Source: Chryseobacterium takakiae (GTDB taxonomy: Bacteria > Bacteroidota > Bacteroidia > Flavobacteriales > Weeksellaceae). From it: DNA of 64,000 nucleotides. Positions 17,922 to 27,592 of this stretch are shown here, piece by piece. The notes below the pieces were generated by a model, which was not told the origin of the DNA, ran no database searches, and was given only the letters and a program-made list of their open reading frames with translations. The stretch lies in NCBI RefSeq assembly GCF_900129385.1, contig NZ_FQVO01000002.1, forward strand, positions 62,001 through 126,000. Direction: 5' to 3'. Positions within the stretch are counted from its first letter, which is position 1. Every line of letters starts with the position of its first letter. The position numbers were made by a program, and so were the translations under genes.

Positions 17922-18389
17922 ATGGAGAATATTCTGTTGCTGATTTTTGATATTTTGAATTTTGGACTGCTTGTTTTTCTATGGTGGTTCAGCATTAAAA
18001 ATTATAAAGCATTACCGGAGACGATTCCCATTCATTTCGATTTCGACGGGAAGGCAGATAATTTCGGAAATAAAAAAATTTTTTACCTGATGCCTGCTGT
18101 GCTCACCGTTATCTATTTTTTGTTTGCATTTCTTTTAAGAATTCCCGAATCAGCCAATTATCCTGTACTGATTACTGAGGAAAATGAAAATGCCCAGTTT
18201 CTGATTATGGTAATTTTTATGCGATGGCTGTTTCTTTTGGTTTCACTGATTTTCTTAAACAGTCAGGATTATATGCTGAGGTATTCAGTCAATGATCATG
18301 CAAAACCTCGGGTAGCATTTTCTACACTGCTGTTTTCCATTATCGGCAGCTTGGTCATACTGTTCATCTTTGTTGGTCTTTTTAAATAA
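17922..18389 (+). CDS. DUF1648 domain membrane protein
   Basis: A 155-residue protein with four predicted transmembrane segments (near residues 5-22, 50-68, 95-115 and 130-150). Between the first two lies the DUF1648 signature YKALPETIPIHFDFDGKADNFGNKK. The family is related to the membrane part of SdpI-type immunity proteins, but no toxin gene is near, so no function is assigned. waaA begins 10 bp after the stop. Confidence 0.78.
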   Translation: MENILLLIFDILNFGLLVFLWWFSIKNYKALPETIPIHFDFDGKADNFGNKKIFYLMPAVLTVIYFLFAFLLRIPESANYPVLITEENENAQFLIMVIFMRWLFLLVSLIFLNSQDYMLRYSVNDHAKPRVAFSTLLFSIIGSLVILFIFVGLFK

Positions 18390-18399
18390 AATTCAATTG

Positions 18400-19629
18400 A
18401 TGGCTTTTTTCTACAACATATTTATCAGCTTATTGATTTTCGGGATGAAGATCTTTTCTTTATTTAATGATAAAGCAAAAAAAGGTGTTCTCGGAAGAAA
18501 AGAATCGTTGCAAAAAATACAATCAGGATTTTCCGCCGGCGATAAAATAATCTGGATGCATGCAGCCAGTCTGGGAGAATATGAGCAGGGACTTCCGGTT
18601 TTGGAAAAGCTGAAAGAAAAATTTTCAGATCATAAAATTCTTATCACCTTCTTTTCGCCTTCAGGATATGAAAATGTTGTGAAAAAGAAGAATATTGCGG
18701 ATGTAATCTGCTATCTTCCTTTTGATGAAAAAAATAAGGTAAAAGAATTTATATCTCATCTCAATATCACTTTATTTTTCACCGTAAAATATGAATACTG
18801 GTACAATCTTCTGGAAGAGCTTAAGAAAAAAGGAACAAAAATTTATGTAATCTCTGCGCTTTTCTATGATACACAATCATTTTTTACTTCTCACGGAAAA
18901 TGGTTTGTAAAACAGCTGCAGAAAAATATTGACTGGTTCTTTCATCAAACGGAAATGTCTTATGCTTTGGCTAAAAATATTGGTCTTACACAATCTTCCG
19001 TAACAGGTGATACTCGTTTTGACCGTGTAAAGCAGCTTCAAAGCCAGGATAATCATGTGCCATTTATTAAAGACTTCATCGGGCAGGATAAAGCGGTTGT
19101 TTTTGGCAGTTCCTGGCAGGCCGAAGAAAAAGTGGCCGAAGAAGTGTTGCTTGGAAGTCCTTATGCAAAACTGATTATTGCGCCACATGATCTTAAAAGA
19201 GTTCAACATCTGAAACAGATGTTCCCGGATGCTATTTTGTACAGTAGAATTAAAGAAAGTCAGATGGATTTTAAATCCCGGGTTTTAATCATCGACAATA
19301 TTGGTCTCCTTTCAAAATTATATTCTTATGCAGATATTGCGGTAGTTGGAGGCGGTTTCCATAGTGCCGGACTGCACAATATTTTGGAAGCTGCAACTTT
19401 CGGAGTTCCTGTAATTTTCGGGAATCATTACCGTAAAAATCCCGAAGCAGATGAGCTGATCTCTGCAGATGGTGGGAAATCTTTTGAAAATGCCGGTTTG
19501 GCCGCAGACTTTGTAATGTTCCTCATCAATAATGAAGAAATGCTTCACGCAATGTCTGAAAAGTCCAAAAAATTTGTTGATGAAAAACCGGAATCAACAG
19601 CGTTGATTATGCAAAAGATCTTATCGTAA
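18400..19629 (+). CDS. waaA: 3-deoxy-D-manno-octulosonic acid transferase (KDO transferase)
   Basis: WaaA adds KDO to lipid A precursor in LPS inner-core synthesis. The 409-residue protein has an N-terminal membrane anchor (MAFFYNIFISLLIFGMKIFSL), the motifs IWMHAASLGEYEQGLPVLE and LITFFSPSGYE, and the donor-site region VVGGGFHSAGLHNILEAATFGVPVIFG, all characteristic of the family. I start at the ATG at 18400, just after the DUF1648 stop; an in-frame start at 18370 would overlap that gene. The 3' end overlaps the convergent gene by 9 bp. Confidence 0.92.
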   Translation: MAFFYNIFISLLIFGMKIFSLFNDKAKKGVLGRKESLQKIQSGFSAGDKIIWMHAASLGEYEQGLPVLEKLKEKFSDHKILITFFSPSGYENVVKKKNIADVICYLPFDEKNKVKEFISHLNITLFFTVKYEYWYNLLEELKKKGTKIYVISALFYDTQSFFTSHGKWFVKQLQKNIDWFFHQTEMSYALAKNIGLTQSSVTGDTRFDRVKQLQSQDNHVPFIKDFIGQDKAVVFGSSWQAEEKVAEEVLLGSPYAKLIIAPHDLKRVQHLKQMFPDAILYSRIKESQMDFKSRVLIIDNIGLLSKLYSYADIAVVGGGFHSAGLHNILEAATFGVPVIFGNHYRKNPEADELISADGGKSFENAGLAADFVMFLINNEEMLHAMSEKSKKFVDEKPESTALIMQKILS

Positions 19630-20247
19630 AAAGCCTTGGCTTTTAATTTCTTTGATAATCTGGTCGAAGTTTTCAGGGATCTTATCGCTGGTAAGCCAGT
19701 TCAAATCTATTCCGTTGTTAATGAAAAGCTTTGAAAGATAACGATTCTGAAGAATTTTGCCTTTCAGTTCATCCAGGTATTCATCAATTTCCATCCAGTA
19801 ATCCACATCCAGTTTTCTGGTAAGAGTCAATGCTTTTACGGTTTTATTAATGATATAAAGGTAAAGTTTATAAACATTATCAAATCTCTGCCGGCCAAGA
19901 TCTTCATTGTAATCAAGAATCTTATTAATCAGCAAAAGATTAAGACTTACTTCCCCGAATTTATCAGTAGTTATTTTAACATGTTCCGTAATTTCGGCAC
20001 TTATTTTTCGGATGATGCTCAGAAAATATTTTTGATTGCTGATATATTTTGAAGAAAGTGTTACCTTTTCTTCAACAATTTCTTCCATGGCATCCCTTTT
20101 ATTGTCAGTGGTTTCAGGATCAATCAATTCGAAATATAATTTTTTAGACAGAAGTTTATCTTTTTTTAATAATCTGAAAATAAGCTTGTCTTTTTCTGAT
20201 GGAGAAAAATTACTGAGAGCAGCCTTGAATTCTTTTGAATATTCCAT
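19621..20247 (-). CDS. Hypothetical protein next to glycosyltransferase
   Basis: A 208-residue, charged, mostly helical protein with no signal peptide and no recognisable catalytic motif. It contains MEYSKEFKAALSNFSPSEKDKLIFRLLKKDK at its start and ends with LNWLTSDKIPENFDQIIKEIKSQGF. I do not recognise a named family. It lies 8 bp downstream of a GT2 glycosyltransferase gene and its stop overlaps the convergent waaA end. The open frame and operon position support it as a real gene. Confidence 0.65.
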   Translation of the reverse strand: MEYSKEFKAALSNFSPSEKDKLIFRLLKKDKLLSKKLYFELIDPETTDNKRDAMEEIVEEKVTLSSKYISNQKYFLSIIRKISAEITEHVKITTDKFGEVSLNLLLINKILDYNEDLGRQRFDNVYKLYLYIINKTVKALTLTRKLDVDYWMEIDEYLDELKGKILQNRYLSKLFINNGIDLNWLTSDKIPENFDQIIKEIKSQGFLR

Positions 20248-20255
20248 TTTTAAAT

Positions 20256-21014
20256 TTAATTAAAAATTTTCGAATATTTTAAAACTCCGTTCAATGCCCA
20301 GTTTGCAGTATAGTATAAAGATTTGATCGTAGAAAACCCCATAAAATCTTTGTAAACCAGGTATTGATCTTTAATGATGTTTTTTTTCTTTCGGGAAATA
20401 CTGTTCTGGCGCATTCTGTATTTGGCAAGTGTTTTCTGTAAAGGATAGCCTTTCGGAATTTCCTTCAGGAGATTCAGCCACATCACATGATCTTCACGTT
20501 TGCTTTTTATCGGGAAAAAGAATTTTCCTACTCGTTTTGTGTCGTACATCGTTGATACAGGAGCCAGTCGGCAGGTTTTAAGTAGATTTGAAAAGGTTAC
20601 AATTTTATCAGCATGAAAATCTTTCAATACAGGCTGCATGGTATACTCGTCACACCTTGAATAATTGCAGTAGACGAGTTCTGCTTTATATTTCTGCATG
20701 TAATTAATCATGGTTTCAAGATATTCCGGATGCCAAAGATCATCGGAATCAAGAAATGCGATATATCTTCCGTTGGCTCGCGCAAGGCTTTTATTTCTTG
20801 CATTGCCTGCTCCTCCATTTTGCTCCAGAACCTGAAGTTTTATTCGGGGATCATCATATTTTTGTATAATTGTAACAGTATTATCCCGGGATAGATCATC
20901 TGTAATCAGCCATTCCCAGTTTTCGTAAGTCTGGCCAAGCACACACTGTATGGTTTCCTCGATAAATTCTTCCGAATTGTATGAGGGTGTAATAATGGAA
21001 ACAAGTTCTTTCAT
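20256..21014 (-). CDS. Family 2 glycosyltransferase
   Basis: A 252-residue GT-A enzyme predicted to add a sugar to a surface glycan. It opens with VSIITPSYNSEEFIEETIQ and contains ITDDLSRDNT and the metal-binding DSDDLWHPEYL, plus the EDHVMWLNLL motif near the acceptor site. This combination is typical of WcaA/TuaG-like GT2 enzymes. It lies 12 bp after an acyltransferase gene and near waaA, suggesting a role in LPS or exopolysaccharide assembly. Sugar specificity is unknown. Confidence 0.86.
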   Translation of the reverse strand: MKELVSIITPSYNSEEFIEETIQCVLGQTYENWEWLITDDLSRDNTVTIIQKYDDPRIKLQVLEQNGGAGNARNKSLARANGRYIAFLDSDDLWHPEYLETMINYMQKYKAELVYCNYSRCDEYTMQPVLKDFHADKIVTFSNLLKTCRLAPVSTMYDTKRVGKFFFPIKSKREDHVMWLNLLKEIPKGYPLQKTLAKYRMRQNSISRKKKNIIKDQYLVYKDFMGFSTIKSLYYTANWALNGVLKYSKIFN

Positions 21015-21026
21015 CTGTGTAGATAA

Positions 21027-21998
21027 TTATAAAAATTTTTTTTCAAAAAAATGCCATGAACATATCCCTACTGCAACAACAAGCAGCATGCAGACAACTG
21101 CCATTATATAAGGATTGTAATCCTGGAAAAATCCAAGTGTGGTAAAAACACGGATAATAGGAAAATGGAAAATGTAAATCCCGTATGTGAAGTCTCCGTA
21201 CTTGCCGAAATTATTTAAAAACGGAAAAGAGTAAGCAATATATAATACAATAACGCCGATCATCATGGGAGAAAATAATTTAATGTTAAAAATAAGATCA
21301 ATCCACACTGTGATGATGGCAATTATAAAAAGGGTATTTTTGTGCTTTATAAAATAATTGAAATTAAAATAGATCAGCATTCCCGGAATGAAATAGGAGA
21401 GTGATCCCGGAAGCTGTTTGGCAGCAGACATTTTATCTAATGATTCGAAATAATTAAGATAAATAAGAGAGAGAAAATACATAATCACCAAGCTGGTGTT
21501 TCTGTACTTGTTATTCTTTCCGAACAATAGAAAAAGTAAAGGAACGCAGAAGTAATAGGACATTTCCACCTTCAGGGTCCATAGTGCTCCGTTTACCGCC
21601 TGATTCCCGAAGACGCCTGGCAACCATGGTGCTTTGAAGTTCAGAAATAAAGAATTCCAGAAAAGATATTTATAAACCTGGAGATTGCTGAAATATTCAG
21701 TATAAGAATAAGTACTTACAAGGCTTAATAAAACGGCGCACAGAAAAACGACCAACAGATAGGCAGGAACAATTCTTCTGATTCTTTTATTCAGATAACT
21801 TTTTAACCCTGAAGAACGCTCGTAGCTTCTCGCAATAAGAAAACCGCTTACTACAAAAAAACCGAAAACCGCTATTTCAATGGGACTGTAATGAAGGATC
21901 TCCAGTTCTTTGGAAGCACTTAACGTTCCAAGGTGCCCCACGAAGACAATGAAGGCAAGGAGAACGCGGATAAAATCGAAATTATTTTTCGTTATCAT
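21027..21998 (-). CDS. Acyltransferase 3 family membrane protein
   Basis: A 323-residue integral membrane acyltransferase (OafA/ExoZ type) with about ten hydrophobic segments. The N-terminal FDFIRVLLAFIVFVGHLG carries the conserved Arg and the His of the FxH-like motif, and SYERSSGLKSYLNKRIRRIVPAYLL is the RxxR-like loop of the family. It probably acetylates a surface polysaccharide, in line with the neighbouring GT2 gene. I start it at 21998, because a candidate -7 TATTTTTG (22014-22021) overlaps the longer start at 22016. Confidence 0.86.
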   Translation of the reverse strand: MITKNNFDFIRVLLAFIVFVGHLGTLSASKELEILHYSPIEIAVFGFFVVSGFLIARSYERSSGLKSYLNKRIRRIVPAYLLVVFLCAVLLSLVSTYSYTEYFSNLQVYKYLFWNSLFLNFKAPWLPGVFGNQAVNGALWTLKVEMSYYFCVPLLFLLFGKNNKYRNTSLVIMYFLSLIYLNYFESLDKMSAAKQLPGSLSYFIPGMLIYFNFNYFIKHKNTLFIIAIITVWIDLIFNIKLFSPMMIGVIVLYIAYSFPFLNNFGKYGDFTYGIYIFHFPIIRVFTTLGFFQDYNPYIMAVVCMLLVVAVGICSWHFFEKKFL

Positions 21999-22153
21999 TT
22001 GTGTTGTTTTATACAAAAATAACTTTTTCCTACAATATAGATACCTCTAAGCCTCAATATTTTTAAAAATAACTAAGTTTGTAATTATTTTTTGCAAAAT
22101 ATTATTAAATAAATCAAAAAAATTATAATTTTAGCACTTGAAAAATTTGATAC

Positions 22154-22624
22154 ATGAAGAAATTAGCATTACTATTTGCAGGTCTATCTTTATTCGTAGC
22201 GACGGGATGTAATAACGACGACGATAACACCATGGAATATCCAATCGTGGGAACGTGGCAGCCTATGAAAGTGGTTGTAACCAGTGTCCCTATAGGAGAT
22301 GATCCTGTTTCAGATGCCATTACTTTTGATACGGACTGTCAGAAGACATCAAGATGGGTGTTTGCGGCAAGCTCGGGAAAAAGAACCGAAAACGGAGACG
22401 GAGCTACACCTGGGACCTGTCAGCCTACTTTTGACAGAACCTTTACCTACACCTATGATAAAGACAGTAAAGCTATTCAGGTAAAATACCAGGGGATTGT
22501 GGAGCCGGATAAAGGAAGCGTGGTTACCCTTAATGAAACGACCATGAATGTTAAATTTGAAGATACTTCAGATCCTACTGAATACAAGTCACTGACCTAT
22601 ACTTTAAAGAGAATTCCTCAATAA
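22154..22624 (+). CDS. Lipocalin-like lipoprotein
   Basis: A 156-residue exported lipoprotein with lipobox VATGC (Cys19) followed by NNDDDN, an acidic stretch that often marks surface-exposed Bacteroidota lipoproteins. The mature domain begins with the lipocalin-type YPIVGTWQP and is rich in beta strands (RTFTYTYDKDSKAIQVKYQG). Such lipocalin-like domains bind small hydrophobic ligands, but no ligand is suggested here. A strong terminator follows, so it is monocistronic. Confidence 0.75.
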   Translation: MKKLALLFAGLSLFVATGCNNDDDNTMEYPIVGTWQPMKVVVTSVPIGDDPVSDAITFDTDCQKTSRWVFAASSGKRTENGDGATPGTCQPTFDRTFTYTYDKDSKAIQVKYQGIVEPDKGSVVTLNETTMNVKFEDTSDPTEYKSLTYTLKRIPQ

Positions 22625-22649
22625 TAAAAGTTTTTCTTTCATTAAAAGC

Positions 22650-22687
22650 TTAAAATCTCATCCCCGGATGAGATTTTGTTTTTTTTA
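22650..22687 (+). terminator. Terminator after the lipocalin-like gene
   Basis: AAAATCTCATCC and GGATGAGATTTT form a long stem followed by GTTTTTTTT. Confidence 0.85.
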
Positions 22688-22726
22688 TATTTAATTCAAA
22701 ATTAATTCTATTTCTCCTAAAATCAT

Positions 22727-22734
22727 TATTTTTG
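22727..22734 (+). promoter_or_regulatory. Candidate -7 element for leuS
   Basis: TATTTTTG fits the TAnnTTTG consensus 76 bp before the leuS start. No clear -33 TTG was found. Confidence 0.4.
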
Positions 22735-22809
22735 TGATTCTTGATTTTTAGAGTTAAAAGAATTTAATCTAATATATCTAAGTCTAACATCTAACATCTA
22801 ATTATAAAA

Positions 22810-25806
22810 GTGTTTTACGATCATCAGCAGATAGAAAAAAAGTGGCAGAAATACTGGGAAGAGAATCAAACCTACAAAACTTCCGACAGTACTGATAAAC
22901 CTAAATTTTATGTTCTCGATATGTTTCCCTATCCATCGGGCGCAGGACTTCACGTGGGACATCCTCTTGGATATATTGCATCGGATATTTATGCGAGATA
23001 TAAAAGACATCAGGGATTCAATGTGCTACATCCGGTAGGCTATGACAGCTTCGGGCTTCCTGCTGAGCAGTATGCCATACAGACCGGACAGCATCCTGCC
23101 GTAACGACTAAAAAGAATATCAACAGATACGAAGAGCAGCTTAGAAAAATAGGTTTTTCTTTCGATTGGAGCAGGGAGGTAAGAACATCAGATCCTTCTT
23201 ATTATAAATGGACGCAGTGGATTTTTATTGAACTGTTTCATTCATGGTACAATAAAAATACAGACAAGGCAGAACCGATTTCCACTTTGATCAAACATTT
23301 TGAACATAAAGGCACCCAAGATTTAAATGCCAATCAAACCGAAGACCTTCATTTTACGGCAGAAGAATGGAATACGGCTTCCGAAATAGATAAAGAAGAT
23401 ATTCTTCTAAATTATCGTCTGGCATACAGAGCGGAAACTACCGTAAATTGGTGTCCTGCACTTGGAACGGTATTGGCAAACGATGAGGTAAAAGATGGCA
23501 AGTCCGAAAGAGGAGGTTTTCCGGTGTTTCAAAAGAAAATGATGCAGTGGAGCATGAGAATTTCCGCGTACTCTGAGAGATTATTGCAGGGTCTGAAAGG
23601 CCTTGACTGGCCACAGCCATTAAAAGATTCTCAGGAATACTGGATCGGAAAATCCCAGGGAGCTCAGGTGAAATTTGAAATTGAAAGTCATCCTGATGAA
23701 GTTATTGAAGTATTTACCACAAGACCGGACACTATTTTCGGGGCAACTTTTATGGTGTTGGCTCCGGAAAATCCTTTGGTAGAAACCATCACCACTCCGG
23801 AACAAAAAGCTGAAGTTGACGGGTATATAGAAGAAACGTCCAAAAAAACGGAAAGAGACCGTATGGCAGATGTGAAAAATGTTTCAGGAGCTTTCACGGG
23901 AAGTTATGTTCTAAATCCGTTCAGCAATGAAAGGATGCCGGTTTATATTTCAGATTATGTTTTGATGGGTTACGGAACAGGAGCTGTAATGGCAGTTCCG
24001 GCTCACGATGAACGCGATCACAGATTTGCAAAGAAATTTAATTTAGAAATTAAAAAGGTTGTAGAAACCGATGAAGATATTCAGGAGAAATCTTTCGATT
24101 CTAAAGATTCCGTATGTGTAAACTCGGATTTTTTAAACGGACTGAAATATGACGAAGCAAAAGCACTGATTATTTCTGCCATCGAAAAAAGAGGAATCGG
24201 GCATGGTACTACCAATTACAGGCAGCGTGACGCGATCTTCTCCAGACAAAGATATTGGGGCGAACCGGTTCCTATATATTATAAGGATGGAATGCCGTAC
24301 ACTTTGCCAACCTCTGCATTACCTTTGGAACTTCCTGAAGTTGAAAAATATTTACCGACGGAAGACGGAGATCCGCCATTGGGAAATGCAAAAACTTTTG
24401 CGTGGGATGAAGTCAATCAAAAAGTGGTTGATACGGATCTTATTGATGAAAAAACAATTTTTCCTTTAGAGCTATCGACGATGCCGGGTTGGGCAGGAAG
24501 CTCATGGTATTTTTTACGATACATGGACCCGCATGACGAAAATGTTTTTGTTAAAAAAGACCTGGCTGATTACTGGGGCCAGGTTGATCTGTACATCGGA
24601 GGAAGCGAGCATGCGACCGGACATTTGTTGTATTCAAGATTCTGGAACATGTTTTTAAAGGACAGAGGATATATTAATCATAATGAACCTTTTCAGAAGC
24701 TGATCAATCAGGGGATGATTTTGGGAATGAGCGCGTTTGTGTACAGGATAAACCCTGCTTTAATTTCGATTAATGTGAATATAGATGATTCTTTTAAAAA
24801 AAGGATTGAAAACTTCCCATTACAAATTTTTGCTTCTAAGAATCTAATAAAGAATAATAAGTTAGATTCTTCTTGTCAAGAATATAAAAAAGCCACAGAA
24901 ATATTTTTTGATTGGTTAAAAAATCAAAATGACTATATTTCTAATGAAGAATCTGTAGAGCTTGTAATTTTTGAGACAAATAAAATCCACGTCGATGTAT
25001 CCTTATTAAAAGGAACATCCGATGAATTGGATACGGAAGCATTTAAAGCCTGGAGACCGGATTATGCTGATGCAGAATTTATTTTTGAGAAAGACGGAAG
25101 ATTTATCACAGAACGTGAAGTTGAAAAAATGTCCAAATCAAAATACAATGTTGTAAATCCGGATGATATCTGTAATGAATACGGAGCAGACGGATTAAGA
25201 TTGTATGAAATGTTCCTGGGACCATTGGAGCAATCCAAACCCTGGAACACACAGGGATTGAGCGGCGTTTACGGTTTCCTTAAAAAATTCTGGAATTTGT
25301 ATTTTAATGGCGAAGTTTTTGAAGTGTCAGATGAAGAGCCTACAAAAGCGGAATACAAAGTTTTGCATACCTTGATAAAGAAGGTTGTTTATGATATTGA
25401 GAACTTCTCTTTCAATACGTCTGTGTCATCATTTATGATTGCAGTGAACGAATTGCAAAAAATAAAATGCAACAAACGCAATATTTTGGAACCTTTGGCC
25501 GTTATCATTTCTCCGTATGCGCCACACATCTGTGAGGAACTTTGGAGTCTGCTCGGTCATACAGCTTCAATTGAGTTTGAAAAATTCCCTGTATTGAACG
25601 AGGATTACCTGGTAGAAGATGAGATTGAATATCCGATCAGTATTAACGGAAAAACAAAACATAAACTGGCATTATCTGCTCAGCTTTCAGCTAAAGATGT
25701 TGAAGATTTAGTAATGAAAGATGAAAAAATTCTACAGTTTCTGGAAGGAAAAACACCGAAGAAAATTATTGTGGTGCCGGGAAGGATTGTGAACATTGTA
25801 ATTTAA
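22810..25806 (+). CDS. leuS: Leucyl-tRNA synthetase with extra insertion
   Basis: LeuRS charges tRNA(Leu). The protein has the HIGH-equivalent HVGHPLGY, the CP1 editing domain (TTRPDTIFGATF and GTGAVMAVPAHDERD), the KMSKSKYN motif and a C-terminal anticodon domain. The start is GTG at 22810. At 998 residues it is longer than usual for Bacteroidota LeuRS. The excess lies in an A/T-rich, lysine-rich insertion at about residues 655-720, between MSAFVYRINPAL and IHVDVSLLKG, close to the LeuRS-specific region before KMSKS. The frame stays open, so the enzyme is probably functional. Confidence 0.96.
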   Translation: MFYDHQQIEKKWQKYWEENQTYKTSDSTDKPKFYVLDMFPYPSGAGLHVGHPLGYIASDIYARYKRHQGFNVLHPVGYDSFGLPAEQYAIQTGQHPAVTTKKNINRYEEQLRKIGFSFDWSREVRTSDPSYYKWTQWIFIELFHSWYNKNTDKAEPISTLIKHFEHKGTQDLNANQTEDLHFTAEEWNTASEIDKEDILLNYRLAYRAETTVNWCPALGTVLANDEVKDGKSERGGFPVFQKKMMQWSMRISAYSERLLQGLKGLDWPQPLKDSQEYWIGKSQGAQVKFEIESHPDEVIEVFTTRPDTIFGATFMVLAPENPLVETITTPEQKAEVDGYIEETSKKTERDRMADVKNVSGAFTGSYVLNPFSNERMPVYISDYVLMGYGTGAVMAVPAHDERDHRFAKKFNLEIKKVVETDEDIQEKSFDSKDSVCVNSDFLNGLKYDEAKALIISAIEKRGIGHGTTNYRQRDAIFSRQRYWGEPVPIYYKDGMPYTLPTSALPLELPEVEKYLPTEDGDPPLGNAKTFAWDEVNQKVVDTDLIDEKTIFPLELSTMPGWAGSSWYFLRYMDPHDENVFVKKDLADYWGQVDLYIGGSEHATGHLLYSRFWNMFLKDRGYINHNEPFQKLINQGMILGMSAFVYRINPALISINVNIDDSFKKRIENFPLQIFASKNLIKNNKLDSSCQEYKKATEIFFDWLKNQNDYISNEESVELVIFETNKIHVDVSLLKGTSDELDTEAFKAWRPDYADAEFIFEKDGRFITEREVEKMSKSKYNVVNPDDICNEYGADGLRLYEMFLGPLEQSKPWNTQGLSGVYGFLKKFWNLYFNGEVFEVSDEEPTKAEYKVLHTLIKKVVYDIENFSFNTSVSSFMIAVNELQKIKCNKRNILEPLAVIISPYAPHICEELWSLLGHTASIEFEKFPVLNEDYLVEDEIEYPISINGKTKHKLALSAQLSAKDVEDLVMKDEKILQFLEGKTPKKIIVVPGRIVNIVI

Positions 25807-25966
25807 ATAAAAATTAACATTGGCAAATTAAAAAAAATAAAGGTGCAATCTTTTTAAATTTTTAACGTAATTGATGAATTTAATAATTATTGCCAAAAAA
25901 AGAGAAAATAATTATAATATCGAAATCGTATTAAATTTTTATTATCAAAAAAAACAGAAATGTTTA

Positions 25967-25996
25967 TTTGAGACTCTTGCATTTTAATTAATTTTG
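25967..25996 (+). promoter_or_regulatory. Promoter of the exbB-exbD-exbD-tonB operon
   Basis: TTTG (25967-25970), an 18-nt spacer and TAATTTTG (25989-25996) lie 50 bp before the exbB start in an otherwise very A/T-rich 240-bp gap. Confidence 0.65.
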
Positions 25997-26046
25997 CCTT
26001 TAATTTACACCTTGTAAAATTTTAAAACAATATAATTTAGTTAAAT

Positions 26047-26910
26047 ATGGAAATGAATGTTTCAAAAAATGATGAGCAAGTAGTTGCTAGAAAAGCGGGA
26101 GGTTTAAACCCAGCTGTTATTATTCCTATTATCTTAGCTATAGGAATTTGTATTTATTTATTCGTTTTGGGTAGCCCTGGAAATTTTAAAGATGCTGAAA
26201 AATTAGGCTCAGGATCTGTAGCGTTTTCAGATGTTGATGGAAAAGACATTCACCCAGATTCTTTCTTAGGTATTATCTACAAAGGAGGAGTTATCGTTCC
26301 AATCTTGATTACTTTCATGCTAACCGTAATCGTGTTCTCAATTGAAAGAGCTTTAGTTTTAGGTAGAGCAGCTGGAAAAGGGAACTTGGATAACTTCGTA
26401 ATTCAGGTAAGAAGCTTATTGAACCAAAACAAAATTGATGAAGCTTTAGAAGAGTGCGACAGACAGCAAGGTTCTGTTGGAAACGTAGTGAAAGAAGGTC
26501 TTACTACTTACAAAGCTTTATCTCACGATACTACGCTTAACAAAGAGCAAAAAATGGTAGCGCTTAACAAAGCAATTGAAGAAGCTACTACTCTTGAGAT
26601 GCCAATGCTTGAGAAAAACATGATGATCCTTTCTACTTTAGGTACTGTTGCAACGTTAGTAGCGCTTTTAGGTACGGTAATCGGGATGATCAAGGCATTC
26701 TTCGCATTAGGTTCTGGAGGAGGTACTCCGGATGCTGCTGCACTTTCTACTGGTATCTCTGAAGCCTTGATTAATACAGCTTTAGGTATCGGTACTTCAG
26801 CAATCGCTATCATCCTTTATAACTTCTTTACTTCTAAAATAGACGGATTAACTTATAAGATTGACGAAATCGCAATGAGTATCCAACAGTCTTTCGCTGA
26901 ATTCAACTAA
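26047..26910 (+). CDS. exbB: MotA/TolQ/ExbB proton channel family protein
   Basis: A 287-residue ExbB-type protein, the proton-channel subunit that powers TonB. Transmembrane segments lie near residues 22-42, 78-98, 195-220 and 240-262. The conserved helix TLGTVATLVALLGTVIGMIKAFFALGS and the ALSTGISEALINTALG motif are typical of the family. It is first in a four-gene operon with two exbD genes and tonB. The N-terminal extra helix is usual for Bacteroidota ExbB. Confidence 0.93.
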   Translation: MEMNVSKNDEQVVARKAGGLNPAVIIPIILAIGICIYLFVLGSPGNFKDAEKLGSGSVAFSDVDGKDIHPDSFLGIIYKGGVIVPILITFMLTVIVFSIERALVLGRAAGKGNLDNFVIQVRSLLNQNKIDEALEECDRQQGSVGNVVKEGLTTYKALSHDTTLNKEQKMVALNKAIEEATTLEMPMLEKNMMILSTLGTVATLVALLGTVIGMIKAFFALGSGGGTPDAAALSTGISEALINTALGIGTSAIAIILYNFFTSKIDGLTYKIDEIAMSIQQSFAEFN

Positions 26911-26971
26911 GAATTTCCAGCAAAGAATTGCACTAAGTAAAAAGAAGTCTAATTAAAAATTATTAATAATA

Positions 26972-27580
26972 ATGGCGAGAGTCAAACCAAAAAGACATGG
27001 GGTAGTTACGGATATGACGGCAATGTGTGACGTTGCATTCCTACTGCTTACATTCTTTATCTTGACCACTCAGTTTAAAAAACCTGATGTGGAGCAGATT
27101 AAACCGCCATCTTCAATATCAGAGAAGTTACTTCCTGATGCAAGTTTGATGACCATCAACGCTACACCGGACGGGAAATTCTATTTCCAGCCAGTAGAAA
27201 ATGCAACAGAGAGATTACAGCTTTTAGACAATATGGGTAAAAAGTACGGAGTTACTTTTGACAATAAAGAAAAAGCTGCATTCCAGAAAGTACAGGCTAT
27301 CGGGGTTCCTATGAACCAGCTGAAAAGCTATCTTGATTTGCCAGATGACGCGCAGAAAAATTTCAAGAGTCCTACAGGGATTCCTATGGATAGTACAAAT
27401 AAGCAATTGGTAGACTGGGTAAAAGAAAGTCTTGCCGTTAATCCTGATTATAAATTGGCGATTAAAGGAGACGTTACTACAGAATATCCTAAAGTTAAAA
27501 GCTTATTTGAGGGTTTAAGAGATATTGATTTTCTTAAATTTTGGTTGATTACATCACAAGAAGGTAAACCTAACGAATAA
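26972..27580 (+). CDS. exbD: ExbD family biopolymer transporter (first copy)
   Basis: A 202-residue ExbD-type protein with the N-terminal single helix around DMTAMCDVAFLLLTFFILTTQFKKP, including the essential Asp in MCDVAFLL. The periplasmic part is longer than in classical ExbD and differs clearly from the second copy, with which it probably forms a heteromeric motor. It sits 61 bp after exbB and 12 bp before the second exbD. Confidence 0.92.
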   Translation: MARVKPKRHGVVTDMTAMCDVAFLLLTFFILTTQFKKPDVEQIKPPSSISEKLLPDASLMTINATPDGKFYFQPVENATERLQLLDNMGKKYGVTFDNKEKAAFQKVQAIGVPMNQLKSYLDLPDDAQKNFKSPTGIPMDSTNKQLVDWVKESLAVNPDYKLAIKGDVTTEYPKVKSLFEGLRDIDFLKFWLITSQEGKPNE

Positions 27581-27592
27581 TATCGATTAGAA

